From Paludibacteraceae bacterium (GTDB lineage Bacteria; Bacteroidota; Bacteroidia; Bacteroidales; Paludibacteraceae): DNA of 64,000 bases. Positions 43,017 to 53,084 of the stretch are shown piece after piece. The notes under the pieces are model-generated. The model was not told the origin of the DNA and made no database searches. It was given only the letters and a program-made list of their open reading frames with translations. The stretch is from the NCBI GenBank assembly GCA_017550335.1, contig JAFZPM010000014.1, forward strand, positions 186,001 to 250,000. The letters are read 5' to 3'. Numbering within the stretch: the first letter of the stretch is position 1; every line of letters begins with the position of its first letter. A program made the position numbers and the translations under genes.

Positions 43017-43478
43017 ATGAAAAAGATTTTTAATTTGGCAGTGATTTTCGCAGCTTTGACTGCAGCTTTCACTTTCGCATCTTGCGGTGACGATGATGAC
43101 AAGGCAGATGAGAACTCTACTTTCACTTCCATGCAAGTTTCTGCTGGTGAGAAGTATTCTTTCTCTAACAAGCAAAATGCAGTTTCTGGATGGATCAAAG
43201 TTACTGCAGCTTCTGCAGGTTCTGTAACTTTCGAGCTCACTTGCGACGGAACAGATCAAAAGGACGAGGAGATCACTCTTTCTGATGCTGGCACTTCTTA
43301 CTTGATCCTCAACGAGGGTAAGCTTGTAACTTCTTTCCAAGACAACGCTGTAGCTAACGCAGACAAGGTAATCATCGCTTTGATGAAAGGTACTCAAAAA
43401 TTGGGTGACGGAAACGTTAACACTCCAATCAAGAACACTGGCAAGGCTGGTGAGACTTTGTTCGGCAGCAAGAAATAA
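43017..43478 (+). CDS. Small surface lipoprotein, unknown function, codon-optimised
   Basis: 153 residues. A signal peptide ends in FASC (Cys at residue 22). The following residues GDDDD form the acidic lipoprotein export signal known from Bacteroidetes surface lipoproteins, so outer-face exposure is likely. The mature part is beta-rich (a strand pattern through VSGWIKVTAASAGSVTFELTC) and has no catalytic motif. Codon use differs sharply from neighbours: mostly GCT/GCA, TCT, ACT and GTT, the pattern of abundantly expressed genes. It has its own -7 box, leader hairpin and strong terminator. It is probably an abundant small envelope protein. Confidence 0.75.
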   Translation: MKKIFNLAVIFAALTAAFTFASCGDDDDKADENSTFTSMQVSAGEKYSFSNKQNAVSGWIKVTAASAGSVTFELTCDGTDQKDEEITLSDAGTSYLILNEGKLVTSFQDNAVANADKVIIALMKGTQKLGDGNVNTPIKNTGKAGETLFGSKK

Positions 43479-43500
43479 TCACAGCTGAATTAAGCGAATC

Positions 43501-43530
43501 AAAAAGCGGGCTTCGGTCCGCTTTTTTTTT
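43501..43530 (+). terminator. Strong terminator of the surface lipoprotein gene
   Basis: AAAAAGCGGGC (43501-43511) pairs with GTCCGCTTTTT (43516-43526), closing a TTCG tetraloop, and is followed by further Ts. It begins 23 nt after the stop. Confidence 0.92.
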
Positions 43531-43549
43531 GCGATGCAACACCTATGAC

Positions 43550-43650
43550 ATTTACTATTTAGCTATTTACGATTTACTATTTTTGTGGGCACAGCCATCG
43601 CATTCCGTGTAGATGAAATATACCATTTAACTATTGACGATTTACTGTTT
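43550..43650. repeat. Second AT-rich repeat family in the gap before ruvA
   Basis: Two tracts of ATTTACTATTT / ATTTACGATTTACTATTT-like units (43550-43583 and 43621-43650) lie in the 411-nt gap between the lipoprotein and ruvA. Nothing else is supported in the gap apart from the terminator before and the ruvA promoter after. Confidence 0.55.
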
Positions 43651-43830
43651 CAGTAGGTGCGGGAACGGCGCATCGACCAAATGTCACAAATAAAGTTTCT
43701 GAGACTACTATCCTTAGTTGCCACGAGCAGAGAATTCCAAAATTCCCCCGAAAATAATTTTCACCTCTCAATTTTCGGTTTATAGTTTCCCATCCGACAA
43801 CCGTCTAAATGAAACTTCCGTGCGCCCAAA

Positions 43831-43862
43831 TTGCTTTTTTTAGAATTATTTCATTAATTTTG
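43831..43862 (+). promoter_or_regulatory. Promoter of ruvA-sprA
   Basis: TTG at 43831-43833 and TAATTTTG at 43855-43862, spaced by 21 nt, match the Bacteroidetes consensus. The leader to the ruvA ATG is about 22 nt. Confidence 0.7.
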
Positions 43863-43889
43863 CAAACTAAAATATAACTTAGAGATAGA

Positions 43890-44468
43890 ATGTACGAATA
43901 TATCAAAGGCAGAATCGAGGAACTGAGTCCCGCCATGGCCATCATAGAGGCCAACCAGGTCGGGTACGCGGTGAACATCTCGCTGAACACCTATGCTGCG
44001 CTGGAGGGCAAGGCGGAGGCCAAGCTCTACATCCACGAGGCCATCCGCGAAGACGCCTTCACGCTCTACGGGTTCGCCGAAAAGGCGGAGCGTGACCTCT
44101 TCCTTCTGCTCATATCCGTATCAGGCGTTGGCGCCAACACCGCCAGGATGATCCTATCCTCCTTCTCTGTACCCGAATTGGAGGCCATCATCAGCGGAGA
44201 GAACGTCAACCAACTCAAGGCGGTGAAAGGCATCGGCCTGAAAACCGCACAGAGGATCATCATAGACCTAAAAGACAAAGTAGGGAAAGAAACGTCTCCG
44301 TTGGGCGCACAGATACAAACGAACAACAACAGAGAAGAGGCACTCACCGCCTTGGTCTTATTAGGATTCAACAGGAGTGCATCCGCGAAAGTGGTCGACA
44401 AGATCATTGCAGGCGACCCGGCCATTTCACTAGAAAAAATCATCAAGGACGCACTAAAACAACTTTGA
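43890..44468 (+). CDS. ruvA: Holliday junction DNA helicase subunit RuvA
   Basis: 192 residues, the normal length. The OB-fold N-domain (MYEYIKGRIEELSPAMAIIEANQVGY), the twin HhH motifs (ISVSGVGANTARMIL and LKAVKGIGLKTAQRIIIDLKDKV) and the C-terminal RuvB-binding helix bundle (REEALTALVLLGF) are all present. RuvA tetramers hold four-way junctions while RuvB drives branch migration. ruvB is not adjacent. sprA follows at once, an order also seen in other Bacteroidetes. Confidence 0.96.
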   Translation: MYEYIKGRIEELSPAMAIIEANQVGYAVNISLNTYAALEGKAEAKLYIHEAIREDAFTLYGFAEKAERDLFLLLISVSGVGANTARMILSSFSVPELEAIISGENVNQLKAVKGIGLKTAQRIIIDLKDKVGKETSPLGAQIQTNNNREEALTALVLLGFNRSASAKVVDKIIAGDPAISLEKIIKDALKQL

Positions 44469-44500
44469 TTTCGTTTCCTAATCAGAAAGAAAGAAAGACA

Positions 44501-47500
44501 TTGGATAGACTAAACAGACATAATATACTCATCACTGCGGCGCTTTGCGGAATCCTTGCCTTTTCGGCATTCGCACAAGGGGACAAAAATTTAAACATCC
44601 CGACACCAGCCGACAGAAAGCCGACCCTTGCATCCACGCAAGAGGACACAGCCAGCTTGCGCTATCCCCTCAAGAAGCAGGAGATGGTCACCTACGACGA
44701 TCTAACGCAGAAGTCATCCATGGACCTCGTCACCCCTAACAACATAAGCACAGACGTGGAATACGATCCGGAGAGCGGCTTCTACATCTACCGCACCAAA
44801 GTGGGTGAAATGGAGATCACCACACCATTCGTGCTCAGCGAAGACGAGTACAGGGAACACGCACTGAAAGAGTCCATGAACAAATATTGGGCGGAGAAAG
44901 CCAAAACCAACACGGAGGGAGGCAACAAAATCACGCCAAGCGAGATACAGATCGGATTAGGCAAGCAGGGAGAAAAGATATTCGGTCCCGGCGGCGTGCA
45001 ACTGAAGACCCAGGGGTCCGTCGAACTGCCTTTCGGATTCACCATCTCCAAGAGGAAAAACCCAGCCATCTCGGAGAGCAACAGAAGAAATACGACATTC
45101 GACTTCGACTGCAAGGTGCAGATGTCCGCCACCGGTAACGTGGGCGACAAAGTGAACTTCAACCTCAACTACAACACTGAAGCGACCTTCAACGCAGACC
45201 AAAGGCTCATCAACCTAGGCTACAAAGGGGACGAGGACGACATTCTCCAACTCGTCGAGGCCGGTAACGTCAAACTGCCGCTTTCCTCATCACTCATCAC
45301 GGGAAGCACCGACCTGTTCGGATTCAGGGCAGACATGCAATTCGGCAAGCTGAAGGTATCAGCCATCGTTTCCCAGCAACAATCAGACAGGAAGAACATC
45401 TCGACACAAGGGGCACAGACCACCGACTTCGAGATAAGAGCCACGCAATACGAGGAGAACAGACACTTCTTCCTCTCCACCTATTTCTACGACCACTACG
45501 ACGAGTGGGCGAAAAGCGCACCTAACCCGCAGTCGGGAATCGTCATCAACAAAGTGGAGATCTGGACAACGAACTCCTCCAGTTCATCGTCCAACAACAC
45601 CACGATGCGCAACATCATCGCAGTACGCGACCTCGCCGAGACATACGACGGGGACGGCAAGTCGGAGGCTTGGCCAAACAACGCCAACGGCAACGTGTAC
45701 AAAACCCTCAACTTCAACAAAGCCCTGCGCGACATACAGACAGCCTCCAACGAGATGTCCAACCTCACAATCGACGGGCAAGACTATACCTCAGCGAAAG
45801 AATACGAGATACTCAACAACGCCAAGCTGCTACGGGAGTCGGAGTACACCCTCAACTCGGAGTTGGGATACATATCATTGAAGAGCAGCGTGTCATCGGA
45901 CAACATCGTCGCCGTGGCATACGAATACACGCAAGGTGGCAAAACGTACAAAGTCGGCGAGCTGACCACCAGCACGACCGACACGGCAAGCACGTCGACC
46001 AAGAACCTATTCGTGAAGTTGATCAAGGGTTCCACACCCGCCCCTCAAAACAAGCGGCTATGGAACCTCACCATGAAGAACATCTACTCGCTAGGCGCCT
46101 ATAACGTACAGGAAGACAACTTCAAGGTGGAAGTCAAGTACTACTATCAAAGCGACTCAACCACCCAATACCTGAACTACATACCGGCCCTCGGCAACAA
46201 GAACCTGCTGCGCGTCCTGAACATGGACCGACTGAACAAGCGTTTGAACGCAATGCCAGACGGCTATTTCGACTTCATCAAAGGATACACCGTCGACCCG
46301 ACAACCGGAAGGATCATATTCCTCTCCACCCGCCCGTTCGACACAGGCATCAGGAACGGATACAACAACATGTCGGGCGTGGAGAGGTTCACCTACCCTG
46401 AATTGTACGACTCCACCCTCACGGTGGCGAAAGAATACACGGAGAAAGACAAATACCTCATAACAGGTAAATATAGCTCATCGTCGGGATCCGAGATCAG
46501 ACTCGGAGCCACCAACGTGGCAAGAGGATCCGTAAGGGTCACCGCCGGCGGTCGCACACTGGTGGAGGGCACAGGATATACGGTGGATTACAATCTGGGT
46601 ATCGTGAAGATCCTAGATGAAATAGCACTCTCGTCGAATTCCCCGATCAACGTGTCCCTGGAAAGCGAATCCTTCTTCAACACGCAAAGGAAATCGCTTG
46701 TGGGAACCAACATGGAGTATGAATTCTCCGACAAATTCTCCCTGGGAGGTACGATTCTACACCTGTCGGAGAAGCCTTACACCCAAAAAGTGGGCGTCGG
46801 AAACGAGCCGATATCCAACACGATCTGGGGAATGAACGGTACGTTCAAGTCCGATTGGCAATGGCTGACATCAGTCATCGATAAGATACCGCTGATAGAT
46901 GCGAAGGCACCATCTTCGGTGGCACTCTCAGGGGAATTCGCACAACTGATTCCTGGCCACAACAAAGCGGTCAACCAAGAAGAGGAAGGAACATCGTACA
47001 TAGACGACTTCGAAGGAACCGAGTCGTCCATCAACATCAAACACCCGACCTCATGGGTGCTGGCAAGTACACCAAAAATCACAGGCGGTCCTCTCAGAAA
47101 CAAACATTTCATCCGTGAATCCGACAGCTACTGGGGAGCACAACTAAACTCATCCGACCTCATCAACATCGGATATGGACTGAACAGGGCGCACTTGGCA
47201 TGGTACTACATCGACCAGATATTCACCAGTTCCAGCACCAATACGCCAGACCACATCAAGAAGGACAAGGAGCAATTGTCCAACCATTACGTGCGTCAAG
47301 TGGACGAGAAGGAAATATACCAAGACAAGGATCCAATCGTGGGAGAGTCCACTACCCTACAGACCCTCCACCTACACTACTATCCGAAGGAGAGGGGACA
47401 ATACAACCTGGATGTTTCCGGAATGGATGCGGACGGTTACCTGACCAACCCGGAAGACAGATGGGCAGGAATCATGCGCAAGCTGGACAACACCAACTTC

Positions 47501-50500
47501 GAGACTTCGAACGTGGAATACCTCGAATTCTGGATGATGGATCCATTCGTCTATTCCGACATGAATACCACGTCAGGTCAATTGGTATTCAACCTAGGTA
47601 ACGTATCGGAAGATATCCTGAAAGATGGTAGGAAAGCATTCGAGAACGGATTGCCGACATCCAACAACAGCGCAGCGGTCGACACCACCATTTGGGGACG
47701 CGTGCCAAGGCTAACCGCACTGACGAACTCATTCGACAACGCGAACCTTAACCAGCAAGACCTAGGATTCGACGGGTTGTCCAATGACGAGGAGTTCCGC
47801 TTCGTCAACTCCTATGCGAAATATTACAGGGAGGTAAGTTCCAAAGTGAGCGCGGCGACGAAACAAAGATGGGACAAAGCCCCATTCTCCCCACTCAACG
47901 ACCCTGCGGGCGATAACTACCACTACTACAGAGGATCGGACTATGACGACAGGGAAGCAAACATCTTCGACCGATACAAATACTACAACGGAACGGACGG
48001 CAACTCAACGTCGTCCAACGACAAATACACCTCTTCCGCCACCACATCACCAGATGCGGAAGACTTGAACGGAGACAACACCCTGAACGAGTCGGAGCAA
48101 TACTTCGAATACATCGTGAACATAGACAAGTCCGTGTTCCAAAACGAGGCGGAATGGGAGGACAACTACATCACCAACATGGTGGAATCGTCCGTAGAAC
48201 TGAAGAACGGCAGCAAGGAAAACATCAGATGGTACCAATTCAGGATACCGATCAAGACATCTAAGAAACGTGCGGAGGGAGGCATTTCAGACTTCCGTTC
48301 CATCCGCTACATCCGTATGTACATGACTGGATTCCAAGAAGAAGAGCACCTGCGATTCAGCGAGATCCAACTCGTCCGCACCGATTGGCGTATCTATGAG
48401 AAGAACGACAGGCTGGTGGACAACAGCATATATGCGAAACTGCGCGGGACGGGCAAGATCGACATATCCTCCGTCTGCTATGAGAAAGACCAAAGGAAGA
48501 AACCTGTGGGATACAAACTGCCTCCAGGCATCAAGCAGACCATCGACCCGAGCCAAAGCCAGCTCAGGGAGGAAAATGAGCAGTCCATGGTACTACGCAT
48601 AGACAGCCTCGAGCCGAACGATGTGCGCGCCGTATACAAGACCGCCAGCCTCGACACCCGCCAATACAAGCGATTCAAGATGTTCGTACATGCGGAGGAG
48701 TATATCGACGGTGAGAACATACCTGATAACAGGATCTACGCATTCGTGCGTTTCGGATCGGACTTCACCGAGAACTACTACGAGTACAAGATTCCGTTGA
48801 AGATGACCCAAGCGGGAGCCATCAACGCCAACGAGATCTGGCCGCAAGAGAACAACTTCGACTTCGCGTTCGAGCAACTGACCAACCTCAAACTGGAGCG
48901 GGACAGGAAGAAAGTGTCCGGGCAAGCGAAGTACAACGAAGCGTATACCAAGATGGATGGTCATAACACCATGACGGTAATCGGTTCACCGTCCTTCGGA
49001 GAAATCACCTCCATGATGATCGGTATCATCAACGAAGACAACATATCCCACAATGCGGAGATATGGGTGAACGAAATGCGCATGTCAGGCTACAATGAAG
49101 ACGGAGGATGGGCCGCCGTGGCCAACCTAGGCATTGTATTCTCCGACCTGGGTTCATTCTCCCTGGGCGGACAGATCGAAACGGTAGGGTTCGGTAGCAT
49201 AGAAGACAACGTGATGGGAAGGAACCAGGATGATTTCTACGAGTACAACCTGGCGGCCGCCATCCAATTAGGCAAGTTCTTCCCAGACAAGGCGAAGGTC
49301 AACATGCCGTTCTCCTATACGCGCACACACCAACGCACCTCACCGAAGTACGACCCGATGAACACGGACGTCGAACTGAAGAAGACACTCGACAACTACG
49401 ATTCGGATGCGATCAGGGACTCCATCAAGGAGATGTCCCAAACCAACAAGATATACAAGAGCTACGCCCTCAACAACGTGCGTGTGGGCATAACGAGTAA
49501 GAAGCCAATGCCGTACGACCCGGCCAACTTCTCCTTCAGTTTGGGCTACAACAAATCGGAGGAGGTAAACCCTGAACTCGAGTATGAGACCATAGAGAAC
49601 TACAAGGGCATGTTCAACTACGTCTACTCCATCAACCCGAAACCGGTGGAGCCGTTCAAGAAAGCCAAAATGTTCAAATCCCCGCACCTGAAGCTCTTCA
49701 GGGACTTCAACTTCTATTACGTGCCAAAGAACATCGCCTTCGGTACATCCATGACACGTTACTACGAGGAGGCCCAGATGAGGAACTACATGCAACCAGT
49801 CATCAAGGATACCACATTCCAGTACATGACGTACGACAAGAACTGGCAATGGGATAGGACATCCGACATCAAATGGGACTTGACAAGGAACCTCAAACTG
49901 AGCTTGTCCACCGCCACCAACTCCGAAATCTCAGAAATCATCAGGACCGACGAGGAGGATGGAGAGAGATTGGTCAACATCCCTATCAACAAACAATATT
50001 TGGACGACATCGGATACTATGATTGGTACGACAAATGGAAAGATACCGTATGGCATAGCATCAAGCACTTCGGAGAGCCAGTATCCTACGAGCAGAAATT
50101 CAGCATCTCGTACAACATTCCGATCAATAAGCTCCCGCATCTGGATTGGATCACCTCCAATGCATCATATTCCGCATTCTATCAATGGGACAAGGGTACG
50201 GTCTTGGCATTGGGAGAAGCACCTGTGACGGGTAACTTCATCGAGAACCAAAGGAACTGGAACGGAGACGTACGCTTCAACTTCGAGACATTGTACAACA
50301 AATTCCCTCGTCTGAAGGAGATCAACAAGAAGTTCAGCAAAACGCCTACTACCACCACCAAAAAGAAAGACGCCAAAGAAGAGAAGGCGACTGAAAAGGC
50401 CAAGAGCTACGAGAGGAAGAACATGAGGTTGAAAGCCGGCAACAAAACCCGCATCAGCCACAGATTAGGCTCCCTCAAGCTGAAAGTGACAGTAAAAGAC

Positions 50501-52021
50501 ACGACAGGAAAAGAATTCCCAGTGAAATTCTCTTCAGTCGATGCGAACGTCATCAACGTCACGAGCAGCGTGGATCTGAACGATGTGACGATGGTCATCA
50601 CCGTCGACAACCGCGGTGACAAGGGATTCTATAAAGCCCTAGAGTACTCCACCCGATTCCTCATGATGGTAAGGAACATCAGCTTCAATTACCGTCATGG
50701 AGACGCACTCGAAATCGGCGGATACAGACCGACCAGCGGATTCCTCGGGCAAGACTGCGACGACCCGGGCTACGACTTCACATTCGGTTTCTTCAACACC
50801 GACAAGTTCATCCACAACGCTTACGAGAGAGACTCGTTACTGCTTATGGACGACAACCTCACAACCCCTATCGTGAGGTCCATCACGCAAAACCTCACCG
50901 CAAAGGCTCAGATCGAACCATTGCCGAACCTGAAAATAGATTTGAACGCATCTTGGATGAAGAACAACCAAGACGAAATCTACTACATGTACGGCTACAC
51001 GGACGACTGGAACATGAAGGAGTTCTCCGGAACATACTCCAGAACCTGCATCTCCATCCGCACGGCCTTCAGCTCCAACTCCGCCGACTCGAAAGTGTTC
51101 GATAAGTTCCTGCGCAATAGGAACACTATCCAAAACAGGATTTACAAACAGGTGGGCGACATAAACAGCAACGGGAAACCGAACTACGTGAACCCAAGCG
51201 GGGCCGACGTGCTCGTCCCTGCCTTCTACGCAGCCTACATGAAGAAGGATGCGAACGAAGTAGATCTGAATTACATACCGGACGGAAGTTTCAGGAGCAT
51301 GATGACCTCCCTCATCCCGAACTGGAAGGTGACCTGCAGCTCTCTGATGCGCATCGAGTCCATCAGAAAGACGTTCAAATCGTTCAACTTGAACCACGCC
51401 TATAAGAGCACATACAGCGTAGGACCTTACAGCTCCTTGCTGGAATGGACGGATAACATCTACGGAAGCGACCTCTACGGCACAAGCGGAGAATACGAGG
51501 ACTTCAACAACGTCACCTCCAAATACGACATCAACTCCGTCAGCATCAGCGAACAGTTCTCTCCTCTCTTCGGTGTGGACGCAAGCCTGAAGAACAGCTT
51601 GAGCATGAAGTGCGAGTTCAAACGGTCTCGCAACGTGCAACTCGATATCCCAGGCAACCAAATACTCGAATCCACCAGCAAGGAACTGGTGATCGGTTCA
51701 GGCTATCGATTCGATGACATCGGTATGATCATCAACCTCGGCAAACAACAGAAGAAGGTGAAGAACGACTTGAACCTGCGAGGAGACCTCTCGTTCAAGA
51801 ACACGGACGCATACATCCGCATCATCGATGAAGCATTCTCCCAACTGAGCAGCGGTTTGCGCTCCATGACACTGAAGCTCTCCGCCGACTACCTATTCAG
51901 CGAGAGACTGAACATCAAACTCTACTTCGACTGCAAGTCCAGCACACCGAAAGTGTCAGAGGGATTCCCTATCATCACTACGGATTTCGGTATCGCCTTT
52001 AAGATCAACTTGACAAGGTAG
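44501..52021 (+). CDS. sprA: T9SS outer-membrane translocon / cell-surface protein SprA (Sov)
   Basis: About 2506 residues from a TTG at 44501, which directly precedes a signal peptide (NRHNILITAALCGILAFSAFAQ). A TTG at 44465 that overlaps the ruvA stop is the alternative; no ATG is usable. The size and sequence match SprA, which forms the huge single-chain beta-barrel pore of the type IX secretion system. SprA-family stretches include FGPGGVQLKTQGSVELPFGF, NLNYNTEATFNADQRLINLGYKG, SYIDDFEGTESSINI and EIWVNEMRMSGYNEDGGWAAVAN. The frame is intact over 7.5 kb. The xylanase and the 23.3-kb cargo protein are likely clients. It is cotranscribed with ruvA. Confidence 0.97.
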   Translation: MDRLNRHNILITAALCGILAFSAFAQGDKNLNIPTPADRKPTLASTQEDTASLRYPLKKQEMVTYDDLTQKSSMDLVTPNNISTDVEYDPESGFYIYRTKVGEMEITTPFVLSEDEYREHALKESMNKYWAEKAKTNTEGGNKITPSEIQIGLGKQGEKIFGPGGVQLKTQGSVELPFGFTISKRKNPAISESNRRNTTFDFDCKVQMSATGNVGDKVNFNLNYNTEATFNADQRLINLGYKGDEDDILQLVEAGNVKLPLSSSLITGSTDLFGFRADMQFGKLKVSAIVSQQQSDRKNISTQGAQTTDFEIRATQYEENRHFFLSTYFYDHYDEWAKSAPNPQSGIVINKVEIWTTNSSSSSSNNTTMRNIIAVRDLAETYDGDGKSEAWPNNANGNVYKTLNFNKALRDIQTASNEMSNLTIDGQDYTSAKEYEILNNAKLLRESEYTLNSELGYISLKSSVSSDNIVAVAYEYTQGGKTYKVGELTTSTTDTASTSTKNLFVKLIKGSTPAPQNKRLWNLTMKNIYSLGAYNVQEDNFKVEVKYYYQSDSTTQYLNYIPALGNKNLLRVLNMDRLNKRLNAMPDGYFDFIKGYTVDPTTGRIIFLSTRPFDTGIRNGYNNMSGVERFTYPELYDSTLTVAKEYTEKDKYLITGKYSSSSGSEIRLGATNVARGSVRVTAGGRTLVEGTGYTVDYNLGIVKILDEIALSSNSPINVSLESESFFNTQRKSLVGTNMEYEFSDKFSLGGTILHLSEKPYTQKVGVGNEPISNTIWGMNGTFKSDWQWLTSVIDKIPLIDAKAPSSVALSGEFAQLIPGHNKAVNQEEEGTSYIDDFEGTESSINIKHPTSWVLASTPKITGGPLRNKHFIRESDSYWGAQLNSSDLINIGYGLNRAHLAWYYIDQIFTSSSTNTPDHIKKDKEQLSNHYVRQVDEKEIYQDKDPIVGESTTLQTLHLHYYPKERGQYNLDVSGMDADGYLTNPEDRWAGIMRKLDNTNFETSNVEYLEFWMMDPFVYSDMNTTSGQLVFNLGNVSEDILKDGRKAFENGLPTSNNSAAVDTTIWGRVPRLTALTNSFDNANLNQQDLGFDGLSNDEEFRFVNSYAKYYREVSSKVSAATKQRWDKAPFSPLNDPAGDNYHYYRGSDYDDREANIFDRYKYYNGTDGNSTSSNDKYTSSATTSPDAEDLNGDNTLNESEQYFEYIVNIDKSVFQNEAEWEDNYITNMVESSVELKNGSKENIRWYQFRIPIKTSKKRAEGGISDFRSIRYIRMYMTGFQEEEHLRFSEIQLVRTDWRIYEKNDRLVDNSIYAKLRGTGKIDISSVCYEKDQRKKPVGYKLPPGIKQTIDPSQSQLREENEQSMVLRIDSLEPNDVRAVYKTASLDTRQYKRFKMFVHAEEYIDGENIPDNRIYAFVRFGSDFTENYYEYKIPLKMTQAGAINANEIWPQENNFDFAFEQLTNLKLERDRKKVSGQAKYNEAYTKMDGHNTMTVIGSPSFGEITSMMIGIINEDNISHNAEIWVNEMRMSGYNEDGGWAAVANLGIVFSDLGSFSLGGQIETVGFGSIEDNVMGRNQDDFYEYNLAAAIQLGKFFPDKAKVNMPFSYTRTHQRTSPKYDPMNTDVELKKTLDNYDSDAIRDSIKEMSQTNKIYKSYALNNVRVGITSKKPMPYDPANFSFSLGYNKSEEVNPELEYETIENYKGMFNYVYSINPKPVEPFKKAKMFKSPHLKLFRDFNFYYVPKNIAFGTSMTRYYEEAQMRNYMQPVIKDTTFQYMTYDKNWQWDRTSDIKWDLTRNLKLSLSTATNSEISEIIRTDEEDGERLVNIPINKQYLDDIGYYDWYDKWKDTVWHSIKHFGEPVSYEQKFSISYNIPINKLPHLDWITSNASYSAFYQWDKGTVLALGEAPVTGNFIENQRNWNGDVRFNFETLYNKFPRLKEINKKFSKTPTTTTKKKDAKEEKATEKAKSYERKNMRLKAGNKTRISHRLGSLKLKVTVKDTTGKEFPVKFSSVDANVINVTSSVDLNDVTMVITVDNRGDKGFYKALEYSTRFLMMVRNISFNYRHGDALEIGGYRPTSGFLGQDCDDPGYDFTFGFFNTDKFIHNAYERDSLLLMDDNLTTPIVRSITQNLTAKAQIEPLPNLKIDLNASWMKNNQDEIYYMYGYTDDWNMKEFSGTYSRTCISIRTAFSSNSADSKVFDKFLRNRNTIQNRIYKQVGDINSNGKPNYVNPSGADVLVPAFYAAYMKKDANEVDLNYIPDGSFRSMMTSLIPNWKVTCSSLMRIESIRKTFKSFNLNHAYKSTYSVGPYSSLLEWTDNIYGSDLYGTSGEYEDFNNVTSKYDINSVSISEQFSPLFGVDASLKNSLSMKCEFKRSRNVQLDIPGNQILESTSKELVIGSGYRFDDIGMIINLGKQQKKVKNDLNLRGDLSFKNTDAYIRIIDEAFSQLSSGLRSMTLKLSADYLFSERLNIKLYFDCKSSTPKVSEGFPIITTDFGIAFKINLTR

Positions 52022-52073
52022 GAGATCGTGGATCATGGATTTTGAAGCGTCGGTTGGACGTGGCTATCAATAA

Positions 52074-52107
52074 AGAGGGGGACGTTCCGATGGGACGTCC
52101 CCCTTCT
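52074..52107 (+). terminator. Hairpin after sprA
   Basis: GGGGGACGTTCC (52077-52088) pairs with GGGACGTCCCCC (52092-52103), with one G-T pair, flanked by AGA/TCT. The following T tract is weak. Confidence 0.6.
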
Positions 52108-52307
52108 CGTACGCGAAACCACACCGCATAAGCATCCCAAACACATGCGGGCATGCCTAGCACAAGGTCCAACACACTTTACAACCCAAACATTTGGGCG
52201 GCACTAATCGGTTCAAAACAAATCCACCCCACCCATCCCCTTAAACAAAAAAAGTTGTATATTCACAGAACTTTATAAATTCATCACAAAATAATGTTTT
52301 GAAAACT

Positions 52308-52889
52308 ATGGAATCGGAATTAGACATTAAGGAGATCAAAGAACGGGCGAAAGAAGGAGATGACAACGCACAACTCCGCATGGGTCTTTGCTACATGAAC
52401 GGAGAAGGAATCAAGCGAAATCCCCAAACAGCAATGGTGTGGCTAAGGAAAGCGGCGAACCAAGGGAATGCCCGTGCGCAATACTATTTGGGATACAACT
52501 ACACATACGGAATCGGGGCAACCAAAAACATCAAATCAGCGGAGAAATGGTACATAAAGGCGGCAGAACAAGGAAACGCGAATGCGCAACGAAACCTGGG
52601 AACCTTCTATTTTTCCGGATGGGGAGGGTTACTTTACGACATAAACTTAGCCATAGAATTGTACACGAAGGCCGCGGAACAAGGAGATGCGGAATCTCAA
52701 TCTTACCTGGGCTGCTGCTACGAAGATGGAATCGGCGTCCAACAGGATTACGGGAAAGCAGTGGAATGGTATCAAAAAGCAGCAGCGCAAGGGAACGTAT
52801 TCTCCCAAACCAAGCTGGACAACTTATACAAAAATGGCTATGCGGCCCCCAGCAACACATCCACCCAAAACGATACGGTTTTAGAATGA
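52308..52889 (+). CDS. Sel1-repeat (TPR-like) protein
   Basis: 193 residues from the ATG at 52308; a TTG three codons upstream is less likely. Four or five Sel1 repeats of about 36 residues are visible, with the motifs AQLRMGLCYMNGEGI, AQYYLGYNYTYGIGA, AQRNLGTFYFSGWGG and SQSYLGCCYEDGIGV, each followed by A(V/E)(E/K)WYxKAAxQGN. No signal peptide is present, so it is cytoplasmic. Such solenoids bind other proteins; the partner is unknown. It stands alone with its own terminator. Confidence 0.9.
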   Translation: MESELDIKEIKERAKEGDDNAQLRMGLCYMNGEGIKRNPQTAMVWLRKAANQGNARAQYYLGYNYTYGIGATKNIKSAEKWYIKAAEQGNANAQRNLGTFYFSGWGGLLYDINLAIELYTKAAEQGDAESQSYLGCCYEDGIGVQQDYGKAVEWYQKAAAQGNVFSQTKLDNLYKNGYAAPSNTSTQNDTVLE

Positions 52890-52948
52890 ATCGTATACCG
52901 TAGGGAAAACAAAAAATAATTTGAGTTCTTAAACTCTTAAAAAGAAAA

Positions 52949-52991
52949 GCATCATCGCAAGATCATTTGCGACGATGCCCTGTTTTTTTTG
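52949..52991 (+). terminator. Terminator of the Sel1-repeat gene
   Basis: GCATCATCGCA (52949-52959) pairs with TGCGACGATGC (52968-52978), with one mismatch, and is followed by CCTGTTTTTTTT. Confidence 0.8.
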
Positions 52992-53084
52992 CGCCACACA
53001 CATTCCCTGAAACGAATGATGTCGCAGCCCATAAGGAACAAAAGCCTATCTATTTCCCGGCTTTCTTTCGCTTAACGAAGGGAA

